From Thermoanaerobaculia bacterium (lineage in GTDB: Bacteria; Acidobacteriota; Thermoanaerobaculia; Multivoradales; JAIOJS01), in contig JAUIDB010000004.1 in NCBI GenBank assembly GCA_030429235.1, positions 147,542 through 211,541 of the forward strand: a stretch of DNA of 64,000 nucleotides, read 5' to 3'. The notes under the pieces were generated by a model. The model had not been told where the DNA came from, did not search any database, and saw nothing but the letters and a program-made list of their open reading frames with translations. Positions 25,533-33,627 of this stretch are shown here, in pieces; positions within the stretch are counted from its first letter, which is position 1, and each line of letters starts with the position of its first letter. The translations under genes and the position numbers were made by a program.

Positions 25533-26762
25533 GTGAAGAAGTTCGTCATCCCCACCGTCGTGGTCCTGGTTCTGCTCGCCATCGTCTGGAGCAGCCTGTC
25601 CGGTAGCTTCCAGTCCGAGAAGGGTGCCAAGGTCTACACCGAACCCGCCGAGCGGCGTGCCATCTCTCACGTGGTCAAGGCCAGCGGCCAGATCGACCCG
25701 CGTACCAAGGTCAACGTCTCAGCGCACATCGTGGCCAAGATCGAGACCCTCTACGTGGAAGAGGGGCAGGAAGTCGTCAAAGGACAGCCCTTCCTCGAAC
25801 TCGAGAAGGAGACCCTGCAAGCCATCCAGCAGCAGGCCTCGGCCCAGTTGATGATCAACCGTAGCCAGCTGCGGCAAGCTCGGATCGACCTCGAGGATGC
25901 CCAGTTGAAAAAGACGCGAGCCGAGCGTCTGCAAGGCCAGGGGATCTCGTCGGCCGAGGTCCTCGAAGCCGCCGTGCTGGCCGAGCGCTCGGCGCGGCTG
26001 CGCGTCGACCAGGCCGAAGAGGCGGTGCGCCAGGCCGAGGCCAATCTGGCCAAGGCAGAGGACGACCTCCGCAAGACGACGATCTACTCTCCGCTGACCG
26101 GTCGTGTGATCTCCCTCCAGGCCGAGGAGGGCGAGGTGGTGGTCTCCGGCACGATGAACAACGCCGCCTCGGTGATCGGGGTGGTGGCCGATCTCTCCGA
26201 GGTGCTGGCCGAGGTCGATGTCGACGAGACCGAGATCGTCGACGTACAGTTGGGACAGCCCGCCCTGGTGGTAGTCGATGCGGTAGCAGACCACGAGTAC
26301 AGCGGTACCGTGGTCGAGATCGCGTCCAGCGGTTTCCAACGACCGCAACAACCCGACGTCACCTTCTTCAAAGTCAAAGTGCTGATCGACGAACCGGACG
26401 AACGGCTCCGCCCCGGCATGTCGGCGCGCGCCGAACTCGAGGTCGCGACCCACCGCGACACCATCGTGGTCCCCATTCAGTCGGTGGTCTACCGGAAACC
26501 CCTGGACAGCGACTCCGACGACGAGTCGGTCGACGAGGTCAAGGTGGTCTTCACGGTGGACGAGGGCGCGGCGAGCCAGCAGGCCGTCGAGATCGGAATC
26601 ACCGACACCACCCACGCCGAGATCCTCACCGGCATCGAAGAGGGTCAGACCGTGGTCACCGGGCCTTCGCGAACTCTCAAGAAGCTCCAACACGACGAGG
26701 CGGTGCGGGTGGAGAAGCAGGGGAGCGACGACGAGGAGGATGCCGAAGAGGAGGACAGCTAG
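25533..26762 (+). CDS. MacA/HlyD-type periplasmic adaptor
   Basis: A 409-residue membrane-fusion protein starting at GTG 25533, anchored by residues 4-26 ([16 protein letters not shown]). It contains the barrel-sandwich lipoyl halves ([47 protein letters not shown]), a coiled-coil hairpin at about 90-175, and a beta-barrel domain ([26 protein letters not shown]). The C-terminus is a run of acidic residues ([12 protein letters not shown]). It would bridge the MacB-like pump to the TolC-like channel. Confidence 0.9.
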   Translation: MKKFVIPTVVVLVLLAIVWSSLSGSFQSEKGAKVYTEPAERRAISHVVKASGQIDPRTKVNVSAHIVAKIETLYVEEGQEVVKGQPFLELEKETLQAIQQQASAQLMINRSQLRQARIDLEDAQLKKTRAERLQGQGISSAEVLEAAVLAERSARLRVDQAEEAVRQAEANLAKAEDDLRKTTIYSPLTGRVISLQAEEGEVVVSGTMNNAASVIGVVADLSEVLAEVDVDETEIVDVQLGQPALVVVDAVADHEYSGTVVEIASSGFQRPQQPDVTFFKVKVLIDEPDERLRPGMSARAELEVATHRDTIVVPIQSVVYRKPLDSDSDDESVDEVKVVFTVDEGAASQQAVEIGITDTTHAEILTGIEEGQTVVTGPSRTLKKLQHDEAVRVEKQGSDDEEDAEEEDS

Positions 26763-27472
26763 TGGACGCTGATCTCTCGAGTCCCCTCATCGAGTTGCGC
26801 GGCATCCGCAAGACCTACGTCATGGGGAGCCAGTTGGTCCACGCCCTGGACGGCGTCGATCTCGATATCGGGCGCGGCGAGTACGTGGCCATCATGGGCG
26901 CATCGGGAAGCGGCAAGTCCACGCTGATGAACCTCCTCGGCTGCCTGGACACCCCGACCGAAGGGCACTACTCGCTCAACGGAGTCCAGGTCGAGGAGCT
27001 GAACGACGAGGAGTTGGCCCGGATCCGGAACCGCGAGATCGGTTTCGTGTTCCAGACCTTCAACCTGCTCTCCCGAACCACGGCCCTCCGCAACGTCGAA
27101 CTGCCGCTGATCTACCGCGGGATGCCCCGTCGCGAACGCCTCGAGCGGGCTCGGGCCACGCTGGAACGGGTGGGACTGGGGGACCGAGTCGACCACCAGC
27201 CCAACGAGCTGTCCGGCGGACAGCGCCAACGCGTAGCGATCGCGCGGGCCCTGGTCACCGACCCCTCGCTGGTGTTGGCCGACGAACCGACCGGAAACCT
27301 CGACTCGGCGACTTCGGTGGAGATCATGGAGCTCTTCGACGCGCTCCACGAGCAAGGCAATACGGTGCTGCTGGTGACCCACGAACCGGACATCGCCGAA
27401 CACGCCGAGCGCCGGATCGTGCTGCGCGATGGACAGGTTCTGCGCGACGAGCGCAATGGAGAAGCGGCATGA
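26762..27472 (+). CDS. MacB/LolD-type ABC ATPase
   Basis: A 236-residue ATPase whose GTG start overlaps the adaptor stop (TAGTG). Walker [23 protein letters not shown]-loop [22 protein letters not shown], signature [15 protein letters not shown], Walker [14 protein letters not shown] and [14 protein letters not shown] identify the MacB/LolD/FtsE class. These energise mechanotransmission rather than substrate passage through the membrane. It pairs with the separate permease that follows. Confidence 0.93.
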   Translation: MDADLSSPLIELRGIRKTYVMGSQLVHALDGVDLDIGRGEYVAIMGASGSGKSTLMNLLGCLDTPTEGHYSLNGVQVEELNDEELARIRNREIGFVFQTFNLLSRTTALRNVELPLIYRGMPRRERLERARATLERVGLGDRVDHQPNELSGGQRQRVAIARALVTDPSLVLADEPTGNLDSATSVEIMELFDALHEQGNTVLLVTHEPDIAEHAERRIVLRDGQVLRDERNGEAA

Positions 27473-28686
27473 TCTTCTTGGAGAACTTCCGCATCGCCTT
27501 CGCGGCGCTGCGCGCCAACCTGATGCGCTCGATCCTCACCACCCTCGGGATTATCTGTGGTGTCGCCGCCGTGATCGCGGTGGTCTCGGTGGTGCAGGGC
27601 CTCCAGTACATGATCACCAGCCAGTTGCAGGGGGTGGGGTCGACCTTCATCATCGTGCAGGCACGACAGAACTTCTCGCAGCCGGGGATGGTCACCAAGC
27701 AGGTGAAACTGACCTGGGAGGACGGTCAGGCGATCCAGCAGCACGTGCGCAACGTCGCCATGATCACGCCGCAGGTGATCGGGATCCAGGAGATCAAACA
27801 CGGCGATCGCCAGCACCGCACCTACCTCTTCGGCGTCAACAGCGATTGGCCCGACGTCAACGACTTCGCGGTCGAGCACGGTCGTTTCTTCACGCAGCTG
27901 GACCTCGATCGCCGCAACAAGGTGGCGGTGGTGGGCACCACGGTGATCGAAGAGCTCGATCTCGAAGAACCGATCGGGAGCGAGATCTACGTCGGCAAGA
28001 CCCCGGTGACGATCGTGGGGGTCATGGAAGAGAAGGGACGCTCGCTGGGATTCGACAGCGACGACCTGGTGTTCATCCCCTTCGAGACCGCCCTCGGGGT
28101 GTTCGGTCGGCGGGCCGGGGACCAGGTCGAGTTGCGACTCCAGGCCACCGACGGGGAATCCGTCGATCAGGTCAAGGACGACATCACCCGCCTCCTGCGG
28201 GACCGCCACCGACTGGAGGAGGAGGCGCCTGACGATTTCAACGTCTTGGTGCAGGACGAACTTCTCGACGTCTACACCCAGATCCTCGGCATGGTCACCG
28301 CGGTGATCGGAGCCGTGGTCGGGATCGCCCTGCTGGTGGGGGGTATCGGCATCATGAACATCATGCTGGTATCGGTGACCGAGCGCACGCGGGAGATCGG
28401 AATCCGCAAATCGGTGGGGGCCCGGCGTACCGACATCCTGGTCCAGTTCCTCATCGAAGCGGTGGCTCTGTCCTTGGTCGGTGGCGTGATCGGGCTGCTG
28501 CTCGGCTGGGGCTTCGGCGCCCTGGTCACGGCGCTGATTCCGTTCGATTTTCCCCCGGCCTACGTGCCCCTCTGGGCGATCGGCCTCTCCTTCGGGTTCT
28601 GTACCCTGGTGGGAGTGGGCTTCGGCATCTACCCGGCCAGCAAGGCCGCGGCCCTCGACCCGATCGAGGCGCTACGTTACGAGTAG
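27469..28686 (+). CDS. MacB-type ABC permease (FtsX-like)
   Basis: A 405-residue permease with one N-terminal transmembrane helix ([22 protein letters not shown]), a periplasmic MacB-PCD domain (about 45-265) and three C-terminal helices. The conserved coupling segment [31 protein letters not shown] (core: [14 protein letters not shown]) is clear. ATPase and permease are separate genes here, unlike E. coli MacB where they are fused. Likely export cargo (macrolide, peptide, siderophore or lipoprotein) cannot be told. Confidence 0.93.
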   Translation: MIFLENFRIAFAALRANLMRSILTTLGIICGVAAVIAVVSVVQGLQYMITSQLQGVGSTFIIVQARQNFSQPGMVTKQVKLTWEDGQAIQQHVRNVAMITPQVIGIQEIKHGDRQHRTYLFGVNSDWPDVNDFAVEHGRFFTQLDLDRRNKVAVVGTTVIEELDLEEPIGSEIYVGKTPVTIVGVMEEKGRSLGFDSDDLVFIPFETALGVFGRRAGDQVELRLQATDGESVDQVKDDITRLLRDRHRLEEEAPDDFNVLVQDELLDVYTQILGMVTAVIGAVVGIALLVGGIGIMNIMLVSVTERTREIGIRKSVGARRTDILVQFLIEAVALSLVGGVIGLLLGWGFGALVTALIPFDFPPAYVPLWAIGLSFGFCTLVGVGFGIYPASKAAALDPIEALRYE

Positions 28687-28689
28687 GCT

Positions 28690-28720
28690 CCGACTCGGGG
28701 GGAGCGCCCCCCGGGGTCGG
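28690..28720. terminator. Hairpin between convergent genes
   Basis: CCGAC (28690-28694) pairs with GTCGG (28716-28720), and GGGGGG (28697-28702) with CCCCCC (28707-28712) around loop AGCG. It lies between the MacB permease stop and the nitrilase stop and could end transcription from both sides. Confidence 0.6.
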
Positions 28721-28726
28721 CGTGGT

Positions 28727-29554
28727 CTAGTCGCGGTAGGCCTCGGGACGGCGATCCCGCCAGAAGAGTCGCCGAGCCGTCGAGGTGGCGGCCGCCTGCA
28801 GGTCGATGTCGACCAGCAGGAGGTCGTCGACCCCGGCCGCTCCCCGCGCCAGGACGACTCCCTCGGGGTCGGTGACGAAGGACTCACCCGCGAAGTCGAT
28901 CTCGGGGCCTTCGCGACCCACGCGGTTGCAGAGCGCGGCGAAGTATCCGTTCTGGAAGGCGTGGGTGCGCACCTCGGCCTCGAACAGACCCTCCGGCCAC
29001 TCGCCGCGGGTTCCGGCCTGAGGGATCACCACCAGCTCGGCCCCCTGCACACCGAGCGACCGCATCGCTTCGGGGTAGTGGCGGTCGTAGCAGATCGCCA
29101 CTCCGACCCGACCCACCGCCGTGTCGTAGACCGGCCAACCCAGGTCGCCCGGGGTGTAGTAGTCCTGCTCCCAGAATCCGGGGAAGTGGGCCACGTGGAC
29201 CATCCGACTGCGGCCCAATAGCCGGCCGTCGGCGTCGATCACCGGGGAGGTGTCGTAGCACTGGCCCCCGTCACCCAACTCGTACAGGTTGAGGACCACG
29301 ACCATCCCGAGCTCGGCCGCCAGTTCCGCGAACGGATCGGTCAGCGGACCGGGAATCGGACTCGCGAGTTCGCGCGGTGGCGCCGAACAGCGCTCACAGG
29401 GGAAGAACCGATCGAACGCGAGTTCGGGGAAGGCGATCAGCTGTGCCCCCTCGTCCGCGGCCCGCCGCATCGTCTCCAGACCCTGCTGGAGGTTGGTGGC
29501 GCGGTCGGGGGTGGCCGAGACCTGGGCCAGCGCGAGACGAACGGGACGTTTCAT
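28727..29554 (-). CDS. Carbon-nitrogen hydrolase (nitrilase superfamily) lacking the usual catalytic Lys
   Basis: A 275-residue cytoplasmic C-N hydrolase. ATG 29554 overlaps the stop of the preceding transporter gene as ATGA. Catalytic Glu lies in IAFPELAF (about 42) and Cys in VGVAICYDRHYPEAMR (about 150). The overall look, including GFWEQDYYTPGD and IPQAGTRGEWPEGLFE, resembles N-carbamoylputrescine amidase/beta-ureidopropionase. However, the motif that normally reads Y-R-K-x-H-I is here SRMVHVAH, so Met replaces the catalytic Lys. Either this is a clade with altered chemistry or an inactive member. The substrate is unknown. Confidence 0.85.
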   Translation of the reverse strand: MKRPVRLALAQVSATPDRATNLQQGLETMRRAADEGAQLIAFPELAFDRFFPCERCSAPPRELASPIPGPLTDPFAELAAELGMVVVLNLYELGDGGQCYDTSPVIDADGRLLGRSRMVHVAHFPGFWEQDYYTPGDLGWPVYDTAVGRVGVAICYDRHYPEAMRSLGVQGAELVVIPQAGTRGEWPEGLFEAEVRTHAFQNGYFAALCNRVGREGPEIDFAGESFVTDPEGVVLARGAAGVDDLLLVDIDLQAAATSTARRLFWRDRRPEAYRD

Positions 29555-30384
29555 TCGTCCGATCGTAGCGCAGCCGTCTCCGCCGTGGCGGTCACCGGAG
29601 GTGCGGGCTCGGTCCCCGACAGCTCGCTGAGGTTGCGCCCCAGGATAGCGACGCCGATCACGACGAGAAAGAGGGCGAAGACCCGCCGCAGCTTGGCCGC
29701 CGGCACCCGCTTGCCGATCTTGCGGCCCACCAGGCTCCCGACCACACCCAGGGCCGTGAAGGCGAGAAGGACCGACCAATCGACCGCCAGATCGAGATCG
29801 CCAAGGACCTCGAGGTACTTGACGAACCCGGTGGCCGACTTGAGCGCGATGATCATCAGACTGGTGCCGATGGCCAGGTGCATCGGTAGCCCTCCCAAGA
29901 GCACCAGCGCGGGGACGATCAGGAATCCTCCGCCCACCCCGACGAAGCCGGTGAGCACGCCGACGGCGAGCCCTTCGAGTCCAATCTTCAGTCGGGACCG
30001 CCGGGGTGGCTCCACGGGCACTTCCCTCGCGGTCTGCGGGCCGCGTAGCATCAGACCGGCCGCCAGCAGCATGACGATGGCGAAGACGATCAACTGCACC
30101 TCGCCCGATACCGGCTTCGAGATCCAGGCCCCCACCCAGGTTCCAGCCATGCCTGGCACCCCGAAGTAGAGGACCGAACGCCAGTGCACGGTGCGACGGT
30201 AGGCGAACACCAGCCCGCCGGAGAGGGCCACGGCGCCGACGATGAACAGCGATCCCGCGATCGCCACCTTCTCGTCCTGGCCGAGGAGATAGACCAGTAC
30301 CGGGACCGTCAGAATCGAGCCCCCCGAACCGAGCAATCCGAGGCTGAGACCGACGCAGAGCGCGCCTAACCAGGCGAGAAGCAT
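29551..30384 (-). CDS. TauE/SafE-family sulfite/anion exporter
   Basis: A 277-residue inner-membrane transporter with two similar halves. The first is LCVGLSLGLLGSGGSILTVPVLVYLLG, the second LAVGVLTGFVGVGGGFLIVPALVLLGGLPMHLAIGTSLMIIA; the glycine-rich GxGGG turns are the family mark. About eight hydrophobic segments are seen. ATG 30384 follows GGAG. Family members move sulfite, sulfonates or other small anions; the cargo here is not determinable. It is translationally coupled to the nitrilase-like hydrolase. Confidence 0.88.
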   Translation of the reverse strand: MLLAWLGALCVGLSLGLLGSGGSILTVPVLVYLLGQDEKVAIAGSLFIVGAVALSGGLVFAYRRTVHWRSVLYFGVPGMAGTWVGAWISKPVSGEVQLIVFAIVMLLAAGLMLRGPQTAREVPVEPPRRSRLKIGLEGLAVGVLTGFVGVGGGFLIVPALVLLGGLPMHLAIGTSLMIIALKSATGFVKYLEVLGDLDLAVDWSVLLAFTALGVVGSLVGRKIGKRVPAAKLRRVFALFLVVIGVAILGRNLSELSGTEPAPPVTATAETAALRSDE

Positions 30385-30521
30385 GAGGAGACTCCAAACG
30401 GGAAGGGGGTGGCAGGTCGTGCCGAGCGGCCAGAGGGGCGAGCACCCCGAGCCCGGGCGAAGGGGATTGTAGAGTAGTCCAGCACTCGATCCCAAACCGC
30501 CTCCCTCCTCGAGACGATCCC

Positions 30522-31184
30522 GTGCCCCACGACTCCACCTCCACCGACCCTGCGCCGACGTTCCACCCCAGGGGAGCGGAGACCCAGGAGACGACGCGAC
30601 CTTCGGCCGATTGGTCCAGTGCGCTCCCCGTCGGCCTGGGACTGCTCCTGCTCACCCTGGCCCTGGCCGCGAGTTGGACGACGCTCTTGCCGTCATCGAC
30701 CCCCTACGCTCGGCCCTCGACGAACTCCAGCGAGCCCCCCCGCGACTTAGCCCATCGCGACCTGCTCCTTCCGGTCGAGGGTGTCACGGCCGAGGATCTC
30801 GACGACTCGTTCACCGACGCCCGTAGCGGCGGCCGCACCCACGAAGCACTCGACATCATGGCCGCACGCGGTACCCCCGTCCTGGCCGTCGAGGACGGTT
30901 CCATCACCCGCCTCCACGTCGGCGAACGCGGCGGAATCGCCGTCTACCAACTGGGTCCGGAACAGCGCTACATCTACTACTACGCACACCTCAACGGCTA
31001 CAGCCCCGGCCTCGAGGCCGGCCAGTCCGTCGCACGAGGCCAGGTCCTCGGCTACGTCGGCAGCACCGGCAACGCCCCCGACGACGCCCCCCACCTCCAC
31101 TTCGCCATCTACCGAATCGACCACGCCGACCGCTGGTGGGACGGAGACCCCGTCAACCCCTTCCCCCTCTGGGCCGGTCCCTAG
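30522..31184 (+). CDS. M23-family (LytM-type) metallopeptidase, membrane anchored
   Basis: A 220-residue protein starting at GTG 30522. Residues about 33-54 form a membrane anchor (ALPVGLGLLLLTLALAASW), leaving the enzyme in the periplasm. The peptidase domain (about 105-215) keeps the zinc ligands in RTHEALDI (H-x3-D) and HLHFAI, with the GTPVLAVEDGSI and GYVGSTGNA strands typical of M23. These enzymes cut peptidoglycan cross-bridges. It lacks the coiled coil seen in EnvC. Confidence 0.88.
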   Translation: MPHDSTSTDPAPTFHPRGAETQETTRPSADWSSALPVGLGLLLLTLALAASWTTLLPSSTPYARPSTNSSEPPRDLAHRDLLLPVEGVTAEDLDDSFTDARSGGRTHEALDIMAARGTPVLAVEDGSITRLHVGERGGIAVYQLGPEQRYIYYYAHLNGYSPGLEAGQSVARGQVLGYVGSTGNAPDDAPHLHFAIYRIDHADRWWDGDPVNPFPLWAGP

Positions 31185-31238
31185 CCGGCGCCAGCCACCC
31201 AGAAGTCGAGGGCACTTGGAACACCGGCCGGCTCCGTC

Positions 31239-31541
31239 TGCGACGCTCCACTCAGCGAGCAGGTTGGTGGGGCAAGGGGAGTCGCTCCGAGCAGTCCTCC
31301 CTAGGAAGGGGTGCGAGTACCGGCCTCCCACCTCCGTCACAAGGCGCCCCACTCAGCGAGCCGGTCGGTGGGGCAGGGGGAGTCGCTCCGAGCAGTCCTT
31401 CCGAAGGAAGGAGTGCGACCGCCGACTCCCACCTCCGTCTCTAAGCGCGCCACTCAGCGAGCCGGTCGGTGGGGCAAGAGGGAGTCGCTCCGAGCAGTCC
31501 TTCCGAAGGAAGGAGTGCGACCGCCGACTCCCACCTCCGTC
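31239..31541 (-). repeat. Three tandem ~101-bp units carrying antisense tRNA-Leu(CAA) 3' end
   Basis: Units span 31440-31541, 31339-31439 and 31239-31338 (proximal to distal from the tRNA). Read on the plus strand, the two proximal units contain CGACTCCCACCTCCG (31525-31539 and 31423-31437). This equals 15 nt of the adjacent tRNA-Leu(CAA) 3' end in the opposite orientation; the distal unit has decayed. On the tRNA strand each unit then folds as GGGAGTCG ... TCCTTCC-TTC-GGAAGGA ... CGACTCCC. The plan matches the array after tRNA-Leu(UAA), although most of the sequence differs. Between the M23 stop and 31239 nothing else is seen. Confidence 0.88.
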
Positions 31542-31547
31542 CCCAAA

Positions 31548-31564
31548 CGCCCGCACAGCGGGCG
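31548..31564 (-). terminator. Hairpin directly after tRNA-Leu(CAA)
   Basis: On the tRNA strand CGCCCGC, loop TGT and GCGGGCG form a 7-bp stem starting 2 nt after the CCA and followed by TTT. It may be a terminator or a 3'-processing signal. The repeat array lies beyond it. Confidence 0.6.
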
Positions 31565-31566
31565 AT

Positions 31567-31652
31567 TGGTGCCGGAGGTGGGAGTCGAACCCACACACCC
31601 TAACGGGCGGCGGATTTTGAATCCGCTGCGTCTGCCATTCCGCCACTCCGGC
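31567..31652 (-). tRNA. tRNA-Leu (anticodon CAA)
   Basis: A class II tRNA of 86 nt including encoded CCA. The acceptor GCCGGAG pairs with CTCCGGC; the anticodon stem GCGGA/TCCGC closes a TTCAAAA loop, giving CAA. A long variable arm (CGCCCGTTAGGGTG region) and T-arm GTGGG-TTCGACT-CCCAC follow, with discriminator A. It reads UUG codons and complements the UAA isoacceptor near the window start. Confidence 0.97.
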
Positions 31653-31665
31653 CGTGAGGCTGAGG

Positions 31666-31694
31666 ATCGTAGGTCCACGCCGAGGTCGTGTCAA
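31666..31694 (-). promoter_or_regulatory. Sigma-70-type promoter of tRNA-Leu(CAA)
   Basis: On the minus strand a perfect TTGACA (31694-31689), a 17-bp spacer and TACGAT (31671-31666) precede the tRNA by 13 nt. It is back to back with the carD promoter. Confidence 0.8.
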
Positions 31695-31759
31695 CTGGGC
31701 CACGCCGCAACGAGGCCCAGAAGGGGCAGGAAACCAGGCCAAACCGATCGTCCCTGGCC

Positions 31760-31789
31760 TTGACAAAACACCGCCACATGGTGTATAAC
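31760..31789 (+). promoter_or_regulatory. Sigma-70-type promoter of carD
   Basis: TTGACA (31760-31765), an 18-bp spacer and TATAAC (31784-31789). Transcription would begin near 31796, giving a leader of about 166 nt before carD. Confidence 0.8.
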
Positions 31790-31862
31790 ATGGTCGATAA
31801 GGCGAGAGGGCTCAGGGACTTAGCCGGATCCTGACGAAGCCCGACCCAGCGCCACCACAACC

Positions 31863-31941
31863 AACCCGCTGCGAGCGAGGGCCGATTCCGTGCACTAGCC
31901 CGAGCCGAGCGGGTTTGTCGTCCGTACCGGCCGCCGCCGGT
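31863..31941 (+). promoter_or_regulatory. Structured 5' leader of carD
   Basis: Within the long leader, AACCCGCT (31863-31870) pairs with AGCGGGTT (31908-31915), and ACCGGC (31926-31931) with GCCGGT (31936-31941). The second hairpin ends about 20 nt before the start codon. No known riboswitch is recognised. Confidence 0.4.
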
Positions 31942-31961
31942 CGACGCCACATCAGGAAGGA

Positions 31962-32492
31962 ATGTTCAGCGTGGAATACAAAGTAGGCCAGAAGGTCGTT
32001 TACCCGTACTACGGTGTCACCAAGGTAGAGAAGATCGAGGTCGCTCGCTTCGATGGCATCGAGGAGAAGTGCTATCACCTGCGCCTTCTGACCAACGACG
32101 TCCAGATCACCGTCCCCGTCGTCAACCAGGACCTCGTCGGTCTGCGACCGCTGTGCGACAAGAAGGAGATCAAGGAGCTGTTCGTCGTCCTCGAGGATGG
32201 CAACATCGATACCTACAAGGACTGGAAGGGCCGCTACAAGCAGAACCTGGACAAGATGCGCACCGGGCAGCTGATCGAGGTAGCAGAGGTCCTGAAGAAC
32301 CTGCGCCTGGTCAGCGAGCGCAAGAGCCTCTCCTTCCGCGAGAAGAAGATGTTCGAGAACGCCAAACACTTCATCGTCAGCGAAGTCGCTCACGTCAAGA
32401 GCATCACCGAGGAGAGTTCGATCAAGCAGGTCGACAGCGCTCTCGAGTCGAGCCTGGCCAAGCGCCAGAAGCAGCGCGCCACGGCCAGCTAA
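31962..32492 (+). CDS. carD: CarD-family transcription regulator
   Basis: A 176-residue regulator that binds RNA polymerase beta subunit and stabilises open promoter complexes. Residues about 5-70 are the Tudor-like RNA-polymerase interaction domain (YKVGQKVVYPYYGVTKVEKIEV, then YHLRLLTNDVQITVPVVN). The rest is the helical DNA-contact domain (LDKMRTGQLIEVAEVLKNLRLVSERKSLSFREKKMFENAKHFIVSEVA; core RKSLSFREKKM). AGGAAGG sits very close to ATG 31962 and at a better distance from GTG 31971, so the latter start is possible. Its own strong promoter and a terminator-like hairpin make it a single-gene unit. Confidence 0.94.
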   Translation: MFSVEYKVGQKVVYPYYGVTKVEKIEVARFDGIEEKCYHLRLLTNDVQITVPVVNQDLVGLRPLCDKKEIKELFVVLEDGNIDTYKDWKGRYKQNLDKMRTGQLIEVAEVLKNLRLVSERKSLSFREKKMFENAKHFIVSEVAHVKSITEESSIKQVDSALESSLAKRQKQRATAS

Positions 32493-32494
32493 GC

Positions 32495-32541
32495 GACGCA
32501 CGGCCCTTCGCACGGCGCGGCGCTCGGCGTGGCCGTGCGTC
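32495..32541 (+). terminator. Strong hairpin after carD
   Basis: GACGCACGGCC (32495-32505), 2 nt after the stop codon, pairs perfectly with GGCCGTGCGTC (32531-32541). As in the hairpin after the TolC-like gene, the 11-bp stem lacks a T tract. Confidence 0.6.
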
Positions 32542-32680
32542 CGCAGAGAACTCCACGCTCTCACCGGGCTCCACGACACCTTGACGGCCTCCGCCACAAT
32601 CGGTAGGAATCCACCCTCGGGGGACGATCCGCCGGATGGCCCCTTCCGATAGCAAATCACGACCGCGGCAAGGAAAGCAG

Positions 32681-33304
32681 ATGACTCGCGAAAACACGCT
32701 CTACCTCGTGATCGGAGTACTCTCCGGTTTCATTTCCGGATACCTCATGCACGAAACCATGGCCGCTCGGCAGCCCGCTCGTCACGTTGCCAATCAGGCG
32801 GTAGCGGCTCCGAATCCGGCCCCGACGGCGACGCCGGGAGCCAATCCTCAGGGCGGTCCGGCGATGGAGGAGATCCTGCGTCTGCGCGATCACGTCGCGG
32901 CCAACCCCGACGATGCTGACTCGGTGCTGCTCCTGGCCAATCTCAACTACGACATCCGCCGTTGGGATCGTGCGGGCGAACTGTACGAACAGTATCTGGG
33001 CCTGGTACCCGACAGCCCCGACGTCCTGACCGACCTCGGCGTCACCCTGCGCGAGCGTGGGCAGTTCGGGGAGGCGTTGGCCAAGTTCCAGCAGGCTCAG
33101 ACCCTGTCGGCCGGGCACTGGCAGTCGGTCTACAACGAAGTGGTGGTGCACGCCTTCGATCTGCAGGACTACGCGGCCGCCGACGAAGCTCTCGGGCGCC
33201 TGCGAACCCTCCAGCCTGCAAACCCAGAGATCGAGCGCCTGGCCCAGGAAGTGGCCCGCCGCCAAAGCGCCGCCCAGAACGATCCCGCCGCCTCAGCCTC
33301 CTGA
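32681..33304 (+). CDS. Membrane-anchored TPR protein
   Basis: A 207-residue protein. ATG 32681 follows AAGGAAAG; an ATG 45 bp upstream is less supported. Residues 5-25 are a membrane anchor (TLYLVIGVLSGFISGYLMH) with the bulk in the periplasm. A flexible Ala/Pro/Asn segment leads to at least three tetratricopeptide repeats (about 80-185): ADSVLLLANLNYDIRRWDRAGELYEQYLGLVPDSPDVLTDLGVTLRERGQFGEALAKFQQAQTL (e.g. NYDIRRWDRAGELYEQYL). It resembles cytochrome c biogenesis NrfG/CcmI-type TPR proteins, but no ccm genes are near, so the partner is unknown. Confidence 0.83.
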   Translation: MTRENTLYLVIGVLSGFISGYLMHETMAARQPARHVANQAVAAPNPAPTATPGANPQGGPAMEEILRLRDHVAANPDDADSVLLLANLNYDIRRWDRAGELYEQYLGLVPDSPDVLTDLGVTLRERGQFGEALAKFQQAQTLSAGHWQSVYNEVVVHAFDLQDYAAADEALGRLRTLQPANPEIERLAQEVARRQSAAQNDPAASAS

Positions 33305-33375
33305 CTCCCGGCAGTGGGCCGACGCTTGGCGGCGCTCGTGACGGTCCTCCGCGGGTAGAGTAGTCACGCGGCCCG

Positions 33376-33627
33376 ATGACCAAGTTCCTACTCCTCAGTT
33401 TCGTCGCCCTGCTGATCTACTGGCGGGTTCGGCGAGCCGTCCTCTACTTTCGCGCCACGGCGGAACGATTGCGCGAGGCCGCAGAGCGCCCCGCGGCCCA
33501 GAGCCCCCTGCCCACGATCGACCTGGTCACCTGTAGTTCCTGTGGCGAGTCGGTGCCCCGACAGCGGGCTTTCCTCGAGGGTGGCGGGCCCCTCTGTGAC
33601 CGCTGCCACGCCGCGGAGCGTTCGTGA
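33376..33627 (+). CDS. Small membrane protein with zinc-ribbon (PP0621-like)
   Basis: An 83-residue protein with an N-terminal hydrophobic helix (LLLSFVALLIYW) followed by basic residues and a C-terminal CSSCGESVPRQRAF with PLCDRCHAAERS, giving two CxxC pairs for one zinc. This layout fits the PP0621 family of unknown function. It overlaps the priA start by 4 bp, so the two are co-translated. Confidence 0.72.
   Translation: MTKFLLLSFVALLIYWRVRRAVLYFRATAERLREAAERPAAQSPLPTIDLVTCSSCGESVPRQRAFLEGGGPLCDRCHAAERS

Noticed and set aside
31239..31541. Integron attC-type sites
   Set aside because: Large hairpins recur, but there is no integrase, no cassette gene and no attC core sites, and the units match the tRNA.
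30781..31766. Open frames through the second array and tRNA-Leu(CAA)
   Set aside because: Same reason: repeat translation overlapping a tRNA gene.
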